Assembly (NCBI GenBank): GCA_026400355.1
Contig: JAPLPE010000034.1
Location: 124,001-188,000 of the forward strand
Length of the DNA: 64,000 nucleotides
Direction of reading: 5' to 3'
Source of the DNA: Rhodobacterales bacterium
GTDB lineage: Bacteria; Pseudomonadota; Alphaproteobacteria; Rhodobacterales; Rhodobacteraceae
Below are positions 17,285 to 25,671 of this stretch, in pieces. Under the pieces are notes generated by a model. It saw only the letters and a list, made by a program, of their open reading frames with translations, searched no databases and was not told where the DNA came from. A program made the translations under genes and the position numbers. The number at the start of each line of letters is the position of its first letter. Position 1 is the stretch's first letter.

Positions 17285-18226
17285 ATGCCGCCCGAAACCC
17301 CAGACGCCCTCGCCCCGCCCGACATCGCCCAGACCGTCGACCGCCTCATGCCCCGCCTGCGCGCCGCCCAGCGGCGCGGCTGGCTCATCGTCCTGGCGTC
17401 GGTCGCAGTCACCGCTCTTCTCGCCTACCTGTTGATTGATTGGCCATTGGACGGCACAACCGACCCGAGGATGTTCGTGGTGGTCATCGGTCTGGTCCTT
17501 GTCGGTGCATTCGGGGGCGAATTTCATGCCCGCAGCGCCCACGAGGCCGAGATGATCCCAAGGGTCGCGCGGGAACTTGGACTGAGCTACCAGGCAGGTT
17601 CCCACAGCCTTGTCAGAACCTTTCCGCCACGTCTCCTGCCATATGACCTTTCTGCCCAGGTCGACGCCTTGTTTTCCGGCAAACTCGGCGGCCGCGAGGT
17701 TCGCTTTGCCGAGATCAAGTTCACCACGCACAGCAGACAGCCCCGCACCATTCTCGACGGCATCGTGCTGGAGTTCGCCAACGTCGTTGCGCTCCCCAGC
17801 TTTTTCATCGTGCAGAAAACCGTTACGGAGTCGGGCCTTCTGTCCGGTCCACGGCATGAGGTCACCGACCTCGCCCTCCTGCGCGACGTCTCCACCGACA
17901 AGAGGCAGACCTATGGCATCTGGCTCACCCGACCGGAGGAAGAGCAAAACCCCGCCTTCGAACCCGTCATCGCCGCCAACCTCAAGGCCGAGACGGACCT
18001 GGGCCCCGAGGTCAGTCTCTACTCCGCCATGTCCGACGGAGAGACGACATGGCTCACCTTCCGCAAGACGCGCGATCTCTTCCGCATCGGCGGCCTCTTC
18101 ATCTCCCGCGCCTCGGTCCTGAAAGAGGTGCAGCATGCCGCGCAGGACTTCGGCCTGCCCCTACGCCTGATTACCCGCCTGCTCGAGATCGAGGCGACAG
18201 CCGCCCGGCCGAAGCTCAGCCCCTGA
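17285..18226 (+). CDS. DUF3137-like membrane protein
   Basis: A 313-residue protein of unknown function that resembles the DUF3137 family. Two hydrophobic segments lie near residues 38-56 ([19 protein letters not shown]) and 62-80 ([18 protein letters not shown]), followed by a long soluble domain with [19 protein letters not shown] and FAEIKF, typical of that family. It begins three bases after the PhyH-like gene, so the two are probably co-transcribed, and its 3' end overlaps argG on the other strand by 11 bp. Confidence 0.65.
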   Translation: MPPETPDALAPPDIAQTVDRLMPRLRAAQRRGWLIVLASVAVTALLAYLLIDWPLDGTTDPRMFVVVIGLVLVGAFGGEFHARSAHEAEMIPRVARELGLSYQAGSHSLVRTFPPRLLPYDLSAQVDALFSGKLGGREVRFAEIKFTTHSRQPRTILDGIVLEFANVVALPSFFIVQKTVTESGLLSGPRHEVTDLALLRDVSTDKRQTYGIWLTRPEEEQNPAFEPVIAANLKAETDLGPEVSLYSAMSDGETTWLTFRKTRDLFRIGGLFISRASVLKEVQHAAQDFGLPLRLITRLLEIEATAARPKLSP

Positions 18227-19451
18227 CCCGCGCGTTCCTCACCGCGATCAGCCGCAGCCGCAGCGCATTCAGCCGGATGAACCCTTCCGCATCCTTCTGG
18301 TCATAGGCGCCCGCATCCTCTTCGAAGGTCACGTGCTTTTCGGAATACAGCGAATGCTCCGACCAGCGCGCCACCGTGCGGGCCGATCCCTTGTAAAGCT
18401 TCACCCGCACCGTGCCCGTCACATGCTCCTGCGTGCGGTCGATCAGCGCCTGCAACGCCTCGCGCTCGGGACTGAACCAGAATCCGTTGTAGATCATCTC
18501 CGCATAGCGGGGCATGATGCTGTCCTTCAGATGCCCCGACCCGGCATCAAGCGTGATCTGCTCGATCCCCCGATGCGCCTCCAGAAGGATCGTCCCACCC
18601 GGCGTCTCGTACACACCGCGCGATTTCATCCCCACGAACCGGTTCTCGACCAGATCCAGCACGCCCACCCCGTGCCGTGCGCCCAACTCGTTCAGCCGCG
18701 TAAGCAGCATTGCGGGCGACAGCTTTTCCCCATTCACCGCAACCGCGTCGCCCTTCTCGAACGTGACCTCAACCATCTCGGCCTGATCCGGGGCCTGCTC
18801 CACCGGAACGACCCGCTGCAGCACGTACTCCGGGAACTCTTCGGCCGGATTCTCCAGAACTTTCCCCTCGGACGAGGTATGCAGCAGGTTCGCATCGACA
18901 GAAAACGGCGCCTCGCCCCGCTTGTCCTTGGCAATCGGGATCTGGTTTTCCTCGGCATAAGCCAGCAGCTGAGTCCGGCTCTGCAGCGTCCATTCCCGCC
19001 AAGGCGCAATCACCCGCAGATGCGGGTTCAGCGCCAGCGCGGACAGTTCGAACCGCACCTGATCGTTGCCCTTGCCCGTCGCGCCGTGGGCCACCGCATC
19101 GGCTCCGGTCTCGGCCGCAATCTCGACCAACCGCTTGGCGATCAGGGGCCGCGCAATCGACGTCCCCAGAAGGTAAAGCCCTTCATAAAGCGCATTCGCC
19201 CGGAACATCGGGAACACGAAATCCCGCACGAATTCCTCGCGTACATCCTCGATATGGATGTTCTCGGGCCTAACGCCCAAAAGAACCGCCTTCTCCCGCG
19301 CCGGTTCAAGCTCTTCACCCTGACCCAGATCAGCGGTAAAGGTGATCACCTCGCAGCCGTATTCATTCTGCAACCACTTGAGGATGATCGACGTATCAAG
19401 GCCGCCCGAATAGGCGAGGACAACTTTCTTGGGGGCGTTCGTGCCGGTCAT
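18216..19451 (-). CDS. argG: Argininosuccinate synthase
   Basis: Catalyses ATP-dependent joining of citrulline and aspartate in arginine synthesis. The 411-residue protein has the N-type ATP pyrophosphatase motif [12 protein letters not shown] at residues 13-24, plus [28 protein letters not shown] and YETPGGTIL blocks. It ends 11 bp inside the convergent DUF3137-like gene. argJ lies separately at 46359-47573. Confidence 0.97.
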   Translation of the reverse strand: MTGTNAPKKVVLAYSGGLDTSIILKWLQNEYGCEVITFTADLGQGEELEPAREKAVLLGVRPENIHIEDVREEFVRDFVFPMFRANALYEGLYLLGTSIARPLIAKRLVEIAAETGADAVAHGATGKGNDQVRFELSALALNPHLRVIAPWREWTLQSRTQLLAYAEENQIPIAKDKRGEAPFSVDANLLHTSSEGKVLENPAEEFPEYVLQRVVPVEQAPDQAEMVEVTFEKGDAVAVNGEKLSPAMLLTRLNELGARHGVGVLDLVENRFVGMKSRGVYETPGGTILLEAHRGIEQITLDAGSGHLKDSIMPRYAEMIYNGFWFSPEREALQALIDRTQEHVTGTVRVKLYKGSARTVARWSEHSLYSEKHVTFEEDAGAYDQKDAEGFIRLNALRLRLIAVRNARVRG

Positions 19452-19582
19452 GGGCGTCTCTGCGTGATTATTTACAGACGCCGGGGTAATGCCTTTCGCC
19501 TGTCAGGGCAAGCAACCGCCGTTGACCTTGCGCAACCGCCCGTGCGACCACATTTCCTCACATAACGCAAAGGAGCAGGCGC

Positions 19583-20338
19583 ATGGGTTGGCAGATCATA
19601 CAGCACAGTTTTGTACTTCTGTTCCGCAACCTGACAGATGCGCTCAAGGTCTCTGTCGGGCCAATCATGCTTGTCGCCATCTTTGCCTTCGCCATCATCG
19701 CCTCCCTTGGCGCCTCGGCAGAGGATCTGATTGCAGTCGCCGAAGGCGGGACGCCCTCTTCCGCGCTTTCGCTTGCCATCCTCATCCTTCTTCTGGGGTT
19801 CGTCTTTGTCTCGGCCTGGATCGCTGTTGCCTGGCATCGCCTGATCCTGCTCGAGGAATATCCCGGCATCCTCCCGGCGATAGCCGGCCGTCCGATCTGG
19901 TCCTATGCCGGCCGCTCGGTCCTGATCGGGTTCCTGACGCTGCTCGCCATGATCCCGGCCGCCATTCTGATTGGCCTTGCCTCCGAAATGCTGGGCCCCG
20001 GCCAACCCATCGTGGGCCTGCTGGCAGGCTTCCTCCTTGGCACATTCCTGAGCTTCATCTGGCTTCGCCTTGCCATCGTCCTTCCCGCAACGGCGCTGGG
20101 CCGCCCGCTGACGATCTCTGCCGCCTGGGCTGCGACCGCGCCGCTGTCGAACGCCATCCTGACGGCTTCGGCGATTCTCGTGGGCCTCAACGTCGGCGTG
20201 GCCGTCATCACGGGCGCGATCTTTCAAGGCCCCGTGGGCGTGTTCATCGACATCATCGTCAACTGGACGACGCTGATGGTCGGGACAAGCATCCTCACGA
20301 CACTCTACGGGGTCGTCGTGGAAAAACGCACTCTCTGA
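19583..20338 (+). CDS. Putative polytopic membrane protein of unknown function
   Basis: A 251-residue protein with about six predicted membrane helices: near residues 25-45, 63-85, 112-135, 139-165, 187-210 and 215-240. The spacing resembles small YIP1-like or unassigned integral membrane proteins of Rhodobacterales, but I recognise no specific family motif. AAGGAG sits about eight bases before the ATG. It is divergent from argG (131-bp gap) and convergent with the NUDIX gene. Confidence 0.7.
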   Translation: MGWQIIQHSFVLLFRNLTDALKVSVGPIMLVAIFAFAIIASLGASAEDLIAVAEGGTPSSALSLAILILLLGFVFVSAWIAVAWHRLILLEEYPGILPAIAGRPIWSYAGRSVLIGFLTLLAMIPAAILIGLASEMLGPGQPIVGLLAGFLLGTFLSFIWLRLAIVLPATALGRPLTISAAWAATAPLSNAILTASAILVGLNVGVAVITGAIFQGPVGVFIDIIVNWTTLMVGTSILTTLYGVVVEKRTL

Positions 20339-20347
20339 ACGCAGGAT

Positions 20348-20782
20348 CTAGAAGAGACGCCTCAGAAAATCCCGTTCACCCGCATTGGAAATCAAGCCGA
20401 CAGCTTCGGCGGCATCGCACCACATCGCCGTGTGCAGTTCCTCGGGCGGTGGTCCCATCCGCAACGTGGGCCGCGCAATGTAGATATGACAGATCTTCTC
20501 GGCCCACAGGTCGTACTCGGGCATATATGTAAACCGCCTGTAAGCGCCCAGCCGACGCGGCGCGGCGATGTGCCAGCCGGTCTCCTCATAGACCTCGCGG
20601 TGCAGCGCCCGCACCGGATCCTCGCCCTTGTCGATCCCGCCGCCGGGCAGTTGCAACTCGGGCAAAGGTTCCGCCTGAAACGTCAGCAACAGATCTGTCT
20701 GGCGCGGCAAAATGGCATAGACGCCGGGCCGGAAGGTATAGCACTGCCCGGTTTTCACAGCTTCGCCAAACCGCCTGATCAT
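20348..20782 (-). CDS. NUDIX hydrolase
   Basis: A 144-residue protein with a full Nudix box, GGGIDKGEDPVRALHREVYEETGW (residues 47-70), whose REVYEE holds the metal-binding glutamates. Substrate class is unassigned; the length and motif fit a general house-cleaning Nudix enzyme (mutT/NADH-type). It is divergent from hslO, with 78 bp between the starts, and its 3' end is nine bases from the membrane protein stop. Confidence 0.85.
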   Translation of the reverse strand: MIRRFGEAVKTGQCYTFRPGVYAILPRQTDLLLTFQAEPLPELQLPGGGIDKGEDPVRALHREVYEETGWHIAAPRRLGAYRRFTYMPEYDLWAEKICHIYIARPTLRMGPPPEELHTAMWCDAAEAVGLISNAGERDFLRRLF

Positions 20783-20860
20783 AGCCCGCCCCCTTGGACC
20801 TTTGCTTGCCGTGCCTATATGGACGCGTTATGCCCCTCCCGTCCAGTTAAGGAAACTGCC

Positions 20861-21862
20861 ATGACCCTTGGCGCGCGTATTGCATGGGACGACACCGTCC
20901 TTCCGTTTCAACTCGACCGGTCCGATATCCGCGGCCGCGTGGCCCGTCTTGACGGAGTGCTTGATAACGTCCTGCGTCAGCACGACTATCCCCCGGTGAT
21001 CGAGGCGCTCGTGACCGAGATGTCGGTCCTGACGGCGCTCATCGGCCAGACCGTCAAAGAGCGCTGGAAACTCTCGCTTCAGGTCCGTGGAAATGGCCCG
21101 GCCCGTATCATTGCAACCGACTACTACGGCCCCACGGAAGAAGGCGAACCCGCCCGCATCCGCGCCTGGGCGAGTTACGATACCGAACGCCTTGATCTTG
21201 ACGCCGATCCGTTCAGCCAGATCGGCGAAGGCTACTTTGCGATCCTGATCGATCAGGGCGCAGGAAACGCCCCCTATCAAGGCATCACCCCGATTGCCGG
21301 AAACTCTCTTTCCGCCTGCGCCGAGACCTATTTTGCTCAGTCAGAACAGCTTCCGACCCGTTTTTCGCTCACCTTCGGCCATTCGACCATCCCCGGCGAA
21401 AAGGAACGCTGGCGCGCGGGCGGCGTGATGCTGCAACATATGCCCAAGGCTTCTCCCTTTGTCGCCAAGGATGCCGCAACCGGCGAAGGCGGCTTGCTCA
21501 ACCCTGCCGATATCCTCGACGGCGACGAAGGCGAAAACTGGAACCGCGTCAATCTCCTTCTCGACACGGTCGAGGAACTTGAACTCATCGGCCCGCAAGT
21601 CCAGCCGACCGAACTGCTTGTGCGATTGTTCCACGAAGAGGGACCGCGCGTCTTTGACCCGCAGCCTGTCGTCTTTGGCTGCACTTGTTCTGCAGACCGG
21701 GTGCGTACAAGTCTTTCGATCTACTCCGCCAAGGACATCCGTCACATGACCACGCCCGAAGGCATCGTCACGGCGGATTGCCAGTTTTGCGGCGCGCATT
21801 ACGAATTCGATCCCCTCACCCTGGGGTTCGAGGCGAAAGGTGCCGCAGGTGAACCCGTCTGA
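20861..21862 (+). CDS. hslO: Redox-regulated molecular chaperone Hsp33
   Basis: Hsp33 is a holdase switched on by oxidation of a zinc-bound Cys4 centre. The ATG at 20861 with TAAGGAA before it gives 333 residues; the open frame upstream is non-coding. The zinc cysteines are C274 and C276 (CTC) and C307 and C310 (CQFC) in the C-terminal domain. The last 23 bases overlap the next NUDIX gene, suggesting co-expression. Confidence 0.95.
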   Translation: MTLGARIAWDDTVLPFQLDRSDIRGRVARLDGVLDNVLRQHDYPPVIEALVTEMSVLTALIGQTVKERWKLSLQVRGNGPARIIATDYYGPTEEGEPARIRAWASYDTERLDLDADPFSQIGEGYFAILIDQGAGNAPYQGITPIAGNSLSACAETYFAQSEQLPTRFSLTFGHSTIPGEKERWRAGGVMLQHMPKASPFVAKDAATGEGGLLNPADILDGDEGENWNRVNLLLDTVEELELIGPQVQPTELLVRLFHEEGPRVFDPQPVVFGCTCSADRVRTSLSIYSAKDIRHMTTPEGIVTADCQFCGAHYEFDPLTLGFEAKGAAGEPV

Positions 21863-22451
21863 AGTCGAACAGGTCTTGCGCAGGGCCCTGTCGTTACCGG
21901 GCTCCGATTCGTCTGACTTTGACCTCAATCCGGACGTGCCCCTCCCCGAGAGGCGCGTCCTTCGTCCCGCAGGCGTGCTGATCGCTGTCGATGTGTCAAC
22001 GCCCGTCGCTCAGGTGATCCTGACCAAACGCTCGGCCCGGCTGAAACACCATCCCGGCCAGATCTCATTTCCCGGCGGAAAGCAGGACCCCGACGACACT
22101 GACCCCCGTGCCGCGTCCCTGCGCGAGGCGCAGGAGGAGATCGGTCTTCCCCGTGACCACGTTCAGGTCCTTGGCGAACTCCCCCCGCATGAAACCGTTA
22201 CTGGCTTCCTCGTCCATCCCGTGATCGGCCTCGTCCGGGAACCCTTCCACGAAGTGCCCGAAGCCGGCGAAGTGGCCGAAGTCTTTCGTGTGCCCTTTGC
22301 CCACGTGACCGACCCCACCCGTTTCCGGATCGAGGCGCGCCGCTGGCAAGGTCGCCGCCGCTACTACTATACGATCCCATACGGTCCCTATTACATCTGG
22401 GGCGCCACTGGCCGCATCCTTCGCGCCCTGGCCGAACGGGTCACAAGATGA
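21840..22451 (+). CDS. nudL: CoA pyrophosphatase-type NUDIX hydrolase (NudL-like)
   Basis: A 203-residue Nudix protein. The block TKRSARLKHHPGQISFPGG followed by the Nudix box (ASLREAQEEIGL) is the hallmark of the UPF0035/CoA-diphosphatase branch, which cleaves CoA and acyl-CoA to phosphopantetheine and 3',5'-ADP. The start is a GTG at 21840 or a GTG at 21849; both overlap hslO. The stop overlaps the start of the CCA enzyme by 4 bp (ATGA), so the three genes are a coupled run. Confidence 0.88.
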   Translation: MPQVNPSEVEQVLRRALSLPGSDSSDFDLNPDVPLPERRVLRPAGVLIAVDVSTPVAQVILTKRSARLKHHPGQISFPGGKQDPDDTDPRAASLREAQEEIGLPRDHVQVLGELPPHETVTGFLVHPVIGLVREPFHEVPEAGEVAEVFRVPFAHVTDPTRFRIEARRWQGRRRYYYTIPYGPYYIWGATGRILRALAERVTR

Positions 22452-23596
22452 AGATCACCGCCGACTGGCTTCTGTCCGGCCCGGCGACGCAAGTCTCCAA
22501 GGTGCTCACCGATGCGGGCCATCAGGCCTGGTTCGTCGGTGGTGCCGTCCGCAATGCGATCATCGGTGCCGAGGCGACAGATGTCGACATCGCAACAGAT
22601 GCCCTTCCCGAAATCGTCTCTGATCTGGCCCAACGGGCCGGATTTCGTGCCATCCCCACAGGTATCGAACACGGCACCGTCACAATTCTTGCCGGCACCG
22701 AGAAATTCGAAATCACCACCTTCCGCAACGATGTCAAAACCGACGGCCGCCATGCAAAGGTCACCTTCTCGACCTCGCTGACCGAAGACGCCCAACGCCG
22801 CGACTTCACCATGAACGCCCTCTTCGCCGCTCCGGATGGCACCGTCACAGACCCTGTGGGCGGCCTGCCAGACCTTCTGTCCGGACACGTCCGATTCATC
22901 GGCGACCCCCATCAGCGTATCCGCGAAGACTACCTGCGCATCCTACGCTTCTTCCGCTTCACTGCATGGTTTGGTTCCCCCGAAAACGGAATCGACGCTG
23001 ACGGCCTCGCCGCCTGTGCCGAAAACCTCGACGGCCTTGACCTTCTGTCCCGCGAACGCATCGGGGCCGAGATGCGCAAACTCCTTGCTGCGCCGGATCC
23101 CGCCCCCGCGCTTGCCGCCATGTCGGCAAGCGGGGCTCTCCTGCGCCTCCTTCCCGGTGCAGCAGCGCACCTGATTGCCGTCCTCGTCCATGTCGAACAG
23201 GCCGCATCGCTGCCACCTGATTGGGTCCGCCGTCTTGCCGCGCTTGGCGGGCAGGATGCGGAAACGACCCTCCGTCTCGGCAACGCCGAAACCACCCGTC
23301 TCACCAATCTGTGTGACGCCCTCAGCGCACCCGACACCCCCGGCACCCTCGGCTATCGCCTCGGCCCAACCGACGCGCTCGGTGTTCTTGCCCTCCGCGC
23401 CGCCCTGATGACCCGCGAAATCGACCCCGCCGACAGCGCCGCCGCTCTTTACGGCGCCGCCCAGACCTTCCCCGTCCGCGCCGCCGATCTCATGCCTGCG
23501 CTAAAGGGCCCCGCCCTCGGCGCAAGGCTCAAAGACCTCGAAGCCCGCTGGATCGCCTCGGGTTTCACGCTGACCAAAGACGCTCTCCTCGCCTGA
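22448..23596 (+). CDS. cca: CCA-adding-type tRNA nucleotidyltransferase (class II polA family)
   Basis: A 382-residue class II nucleotidyltransferase with the head motif WFVGGAVRNAI and the two metal-binding carboxylates in DVDIAT (D-x-D). A TFRNDVKTDGRHAKVTF block and the RRDFTMNALF motif follow. The C-terminal arm lacks an HD phosphohydrolase domain. These traits fit CCA-adding enzymes, but some alphaproteobacterial homologues are poly(A)-polymerase-like, so I place the function with moderate certainty. It overlaps nudL by 4 bp. Confidence 0.85.
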   Translation: MKITADWLLSGPATQVSKVLTDAGHQAWFVGGAVRNAIIGAEATDVDIATDALPEIVSDLAQRAGFRAIPTGIEHGTVTILAGTEKFEITTFRNDVKTDGRHAKVTFSTSLTEDAQRRDFTMNALFAAPDGTVTDPVGGLPDLLSGHVRFIGDPHQRIREDYLRILRFFRFTAWFGSPENGIDADGLAACAENLDGLDLLSRERIGAEMRKLLAAPDPAPALAAMSASGALLRLLPGAAAHLIAVLVHVEQAASLPPDWVRRLAALGGQDAETTLRLGNAETTRLTNLCDALSAPDTPGTLGYRLGPTDALGVLALRAALMTREIDPADSAAALYGAAQTFPVRAADLMPALKGPALGARLKDLEARWIASGFTLTKDALLA

Positions 23597-23611
23597 AAAG
23601 TGTATTCCCGG

Positions 23612-23631
23612 ATGCTGCACAGCGCATTTTT
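23612..23631 (+). terminator. Weak hairpin with T-run after the CCA gene
   Basis: ATGCTG and CAGCGCAT can pair with a two-base bulge, followed by TTTTT. It lies 15 bp after the stop and may end transcription of the hslO-nudL-cca unit. The short stem makes this tentative. Confidence 0.35.
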
Positions 23632-23693
23632 CGGGGGTGACAGAACGGAAAGACTCGTCTATCCGGACATTCGGACAATAAGGAGAAAGCAGT

Positions 23694-23729
23694 ATGCGCA
23701 TCGGGATTTCAGATCGTCAGTTTAGCTGA
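23694..23729 (+). CDS. Possible 11-residue leader peptide upstream of the ABC exporter genes
   Basis: ATG at 23694 follows AAGGAG (about 8 bases before) and encodes MRIGISDRQFS ending at TGA 23727-23729. The stop codon lies within the left arm of a hairpin (23725-23761) that precedes the first ABC exporter gene. This is the geometry of an attenuating leader ORF. With only 11 codons there is no statistical proof that it is translated, and no run of one amino acid pointing to an inducer is visible. Confidence 0.35.
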   Translation: MRIGISDRQFS

Positions 23730-23761
23730 CCTGACCGATCCCGTCCGGGCGGTCAGGTAGC
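23725..23761 (+). promoter_or_regulatory. Leader hairpin before the three ABC exporter genes
   Basis: GCTGACCTGACCG (23725-23737) pairs with CGGTCAGGTAGC (23750-23761), a 12-bp stem with one bulged G and a 12-base loop. It starts inside the mini-ORF at 23694-23729, ends 52 bp before the ABC start, and has no T-run after it, so it is not an ordinary terminator. A small ten-base motif shared with the REP-like element at 7626-7667 follows it (23764-23773). Confidence 0.5.
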
Positions 23762-23812
23762 ACCCCGCCCTACTCCATACTGCTGTTTCCGCGCTCATAA
23801 GGAGCGAAGTCC

Positions 23813-25666
23813 ATGTTCCGGTTTTTTGAAAACCTCGTCGATCCCTACCTGTCCTATGAACAAAAGGATGCGCCACCGACGGGCCTCTGGCCGTTCATGC
23901 GCCAGTTCCTCGTTCCGTTCCGGGGTGTCCTTGTCGCGTCAGTGATCTTCAAGGCGCTGATCGCTTTCGGCGACGTCGCCATCGTCTGGTATGTGGGCAA
24001 GCTGATCGACCACCTTTCCGGCACGACGCCCGAACTCTTCTGGGCCGCCCATGGCGCTGAAATCCTGATCGTTGCAGCGTTGATCATCTTCATCCGCCCT
24101 CTCGTCGCGGCGGTCGACGTTGCGCTCTTGCATAACACGATCACACCCAACTTCGGCACACTGATCCGCTGGCGCGCCCACCGCCACGTCTTGCGCCAGC
24201 CCGTCGGCTGGTTCGAAAACGACTTTGCCGGGCGTCTGGCCAACCGTATCATGCAGACCCCGCCCGCCGCAGGCGAAGCCGTGTTTCAGGTTCTCGACGC
24301 AGTGACCTTTGCCGTCACGACGCTGATTGGCGCAGTCATTCTTCTGGGCGATGCAGACACGCTCCTTCTGATCCCGCTCTTCATCTGGGTCGCGCTCTAC
24401 CTGATGCTCATGCGCTGGACGATCCGCCGTGCCGGCCCCGCCGCGACGGCGTCTTCCGACGCGCGTTCTGCCATCACAGGCCGGGTCGTGGACAGCTACA
24501 CCAACATCCATGCCGTCAAGATGTTCGCCCATCATGACCGTGAACTGGGCTATGCTCACGAAGCGATCGAACATTCCCGGCAGGCGCTTTTCAAGGAAAT
24601 GCGCATCATCACGACGATGGATGTGACACTGACCGTGCTCAACGGCGGTCTTATCGTTGGCGTCTCTGCCCTGTCGCTCTGGCTCTGGTACACCGGCGCG
24701 GCGTCGGTGGGTGTCGTTGCTGCGGCCACCGCGCTTGTCCTGCGGTTGAACAACCTGACCTACTGGATCATGTGGGCCACGACGAACCTCGTCCAGTCGC
24801 TCGGCGTCGTTGTCGAAGGGATGCAGACCATCGCCCAGCCCATCACGCTGGTCAACGCACCGTCTGCCAAACCCCTGACCGTGACCAATGGTCAGATCGA
24901 CCTGATTGATCTCGACCACCGCTATGGCCGCAAGGCCGGCGGCCTTGGTCCCGTCACGCTGACCATCGAACCGGGGCAAAAGGTCGGCCTTGTCGGCCGC
25001 TCCGGCGCGGGTAAATCGACCCTCGTCAAGCTGATCCTGCGGTTTTACGATCCCGACGCGGGCCGCATCCTGATCGACGGTCAGGACATCCGCAACGTGA
25101 CGCAGGACAGTCTTCGGTCTGCCATCGGCATGGTCCAGCAGGACACGGCCCTCCTCCACCGTTCGGTCCGCGACAACATCATGTACGGCCGCCCCGACGC
25201 AACCGAGGCCGACATGATCGCCGCCGCCGAAAAGGCCGAGGCGCATGACTTCATCCTCAAGCTCAAGGACGGTGAAGGACGTTCCGGATACGAGGCTCAG
25301 GTCGGCGAACGTGGTGTCAAACTGTCCGGTGGTCAGCGCCAACGGATCGCGCTCGCCCGCGTCATCCTGAAGAACGCCCCGATCCTTGTTCTGGACGAGG
25401 CTACCTCGGCACTCGACTCCGAAGTCGAAGCCGCGATTCAGGAAACTCTCTATCGCATGATGGAAGGCAAGACCGTCATCGCCATCGCCCACCGCCTGTC
25501 CACCATCGCCCAGATGGACCGGATCATCGTGATGGACGACGGCCGCGTGATCGAGGACGGTCCGCATGCGACCCTGATCCAGCAGGGCGGCATCTATGCT
25601 CGCCTCTGGGCCCGGCAGTCTGGCGGTTTCCTCGGCGACACGATCATCGAAGACGCGGCGGAGTAA
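23813..25666 (+). CDS. ABC exporter, fused membrane and ATPase domains (first of three)
   Basis: A 617-residue half-transporter: six-helix exporter membrane domain in about residues 35-330, then the nucleotide-binding domain. Walker A GRSGAGKST is at about residues 395-403, the Q-loop VQQD follows, the signature LSGGQRQRIALAR is near 504-516, and Walker B ILVLDEATS with the catalytic Glu and the switch His AHR near 559 are intact. It should be catalytically competent. A good AAGGAG precedes the ATG. Its paralogues follow directly. The substrate (lipid, peptide or drug) is unknown; type IV exporters often act as homo- or heterodimers. Confidence 0.93.
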   Translation: MFRFFENLVDPYLSYEQKDAPPTGLWPFMRQFLVPFRGVLVASVIFKALIAFGDVAIVWYVGKLIDHLSGTTPELFWAAHGAEILIVAALIIFIRPLVAAVDVALLHNTITPNFGTLIRWRAHRHVLRQPVGWFENDFAGRLANRIMQTPPAAGEAVFQVLDAVTFAVTTLIGAVILLGDADTLLLIPLFIWVALYLMLMRWTIRRAGPAATASSDARSAITGRVVDSYTNIHAVKMFAHHDRELGYAHEAIEHSRQALFKEMRIITTMDVTLTVLNGGLIVGVSALSLWLWYTGAASVGVVAAATALVLRLNNLTYWIMWATTNLVQSLGVVVEGMQTIAQPITLVNAPSAKPLTVTNGQIDLIDLDHRYGRKAGGLGPVTLTIEPGQKVGLVGRSGAGKSTLVKLILRFYDPDAGRILIDGQDIRNVTQDSLRSAIGMVQQDTALLHRSVRDNIMYGRPDATEADMIAAAEKAEAHDFILKLKDGEGRSGYEAQVGERGVKLSGGQRQRIALARVILKNAPILVLDEATSALDSEVEAAIQETLYRMMEGKTVIAIAHRLSTIAQMDRIIVMDDGRVIEDGPHATLIQQGGIYARLWARQSGGFLGDTIIEDAAE

Positions 25667-25671
25667 TCATC

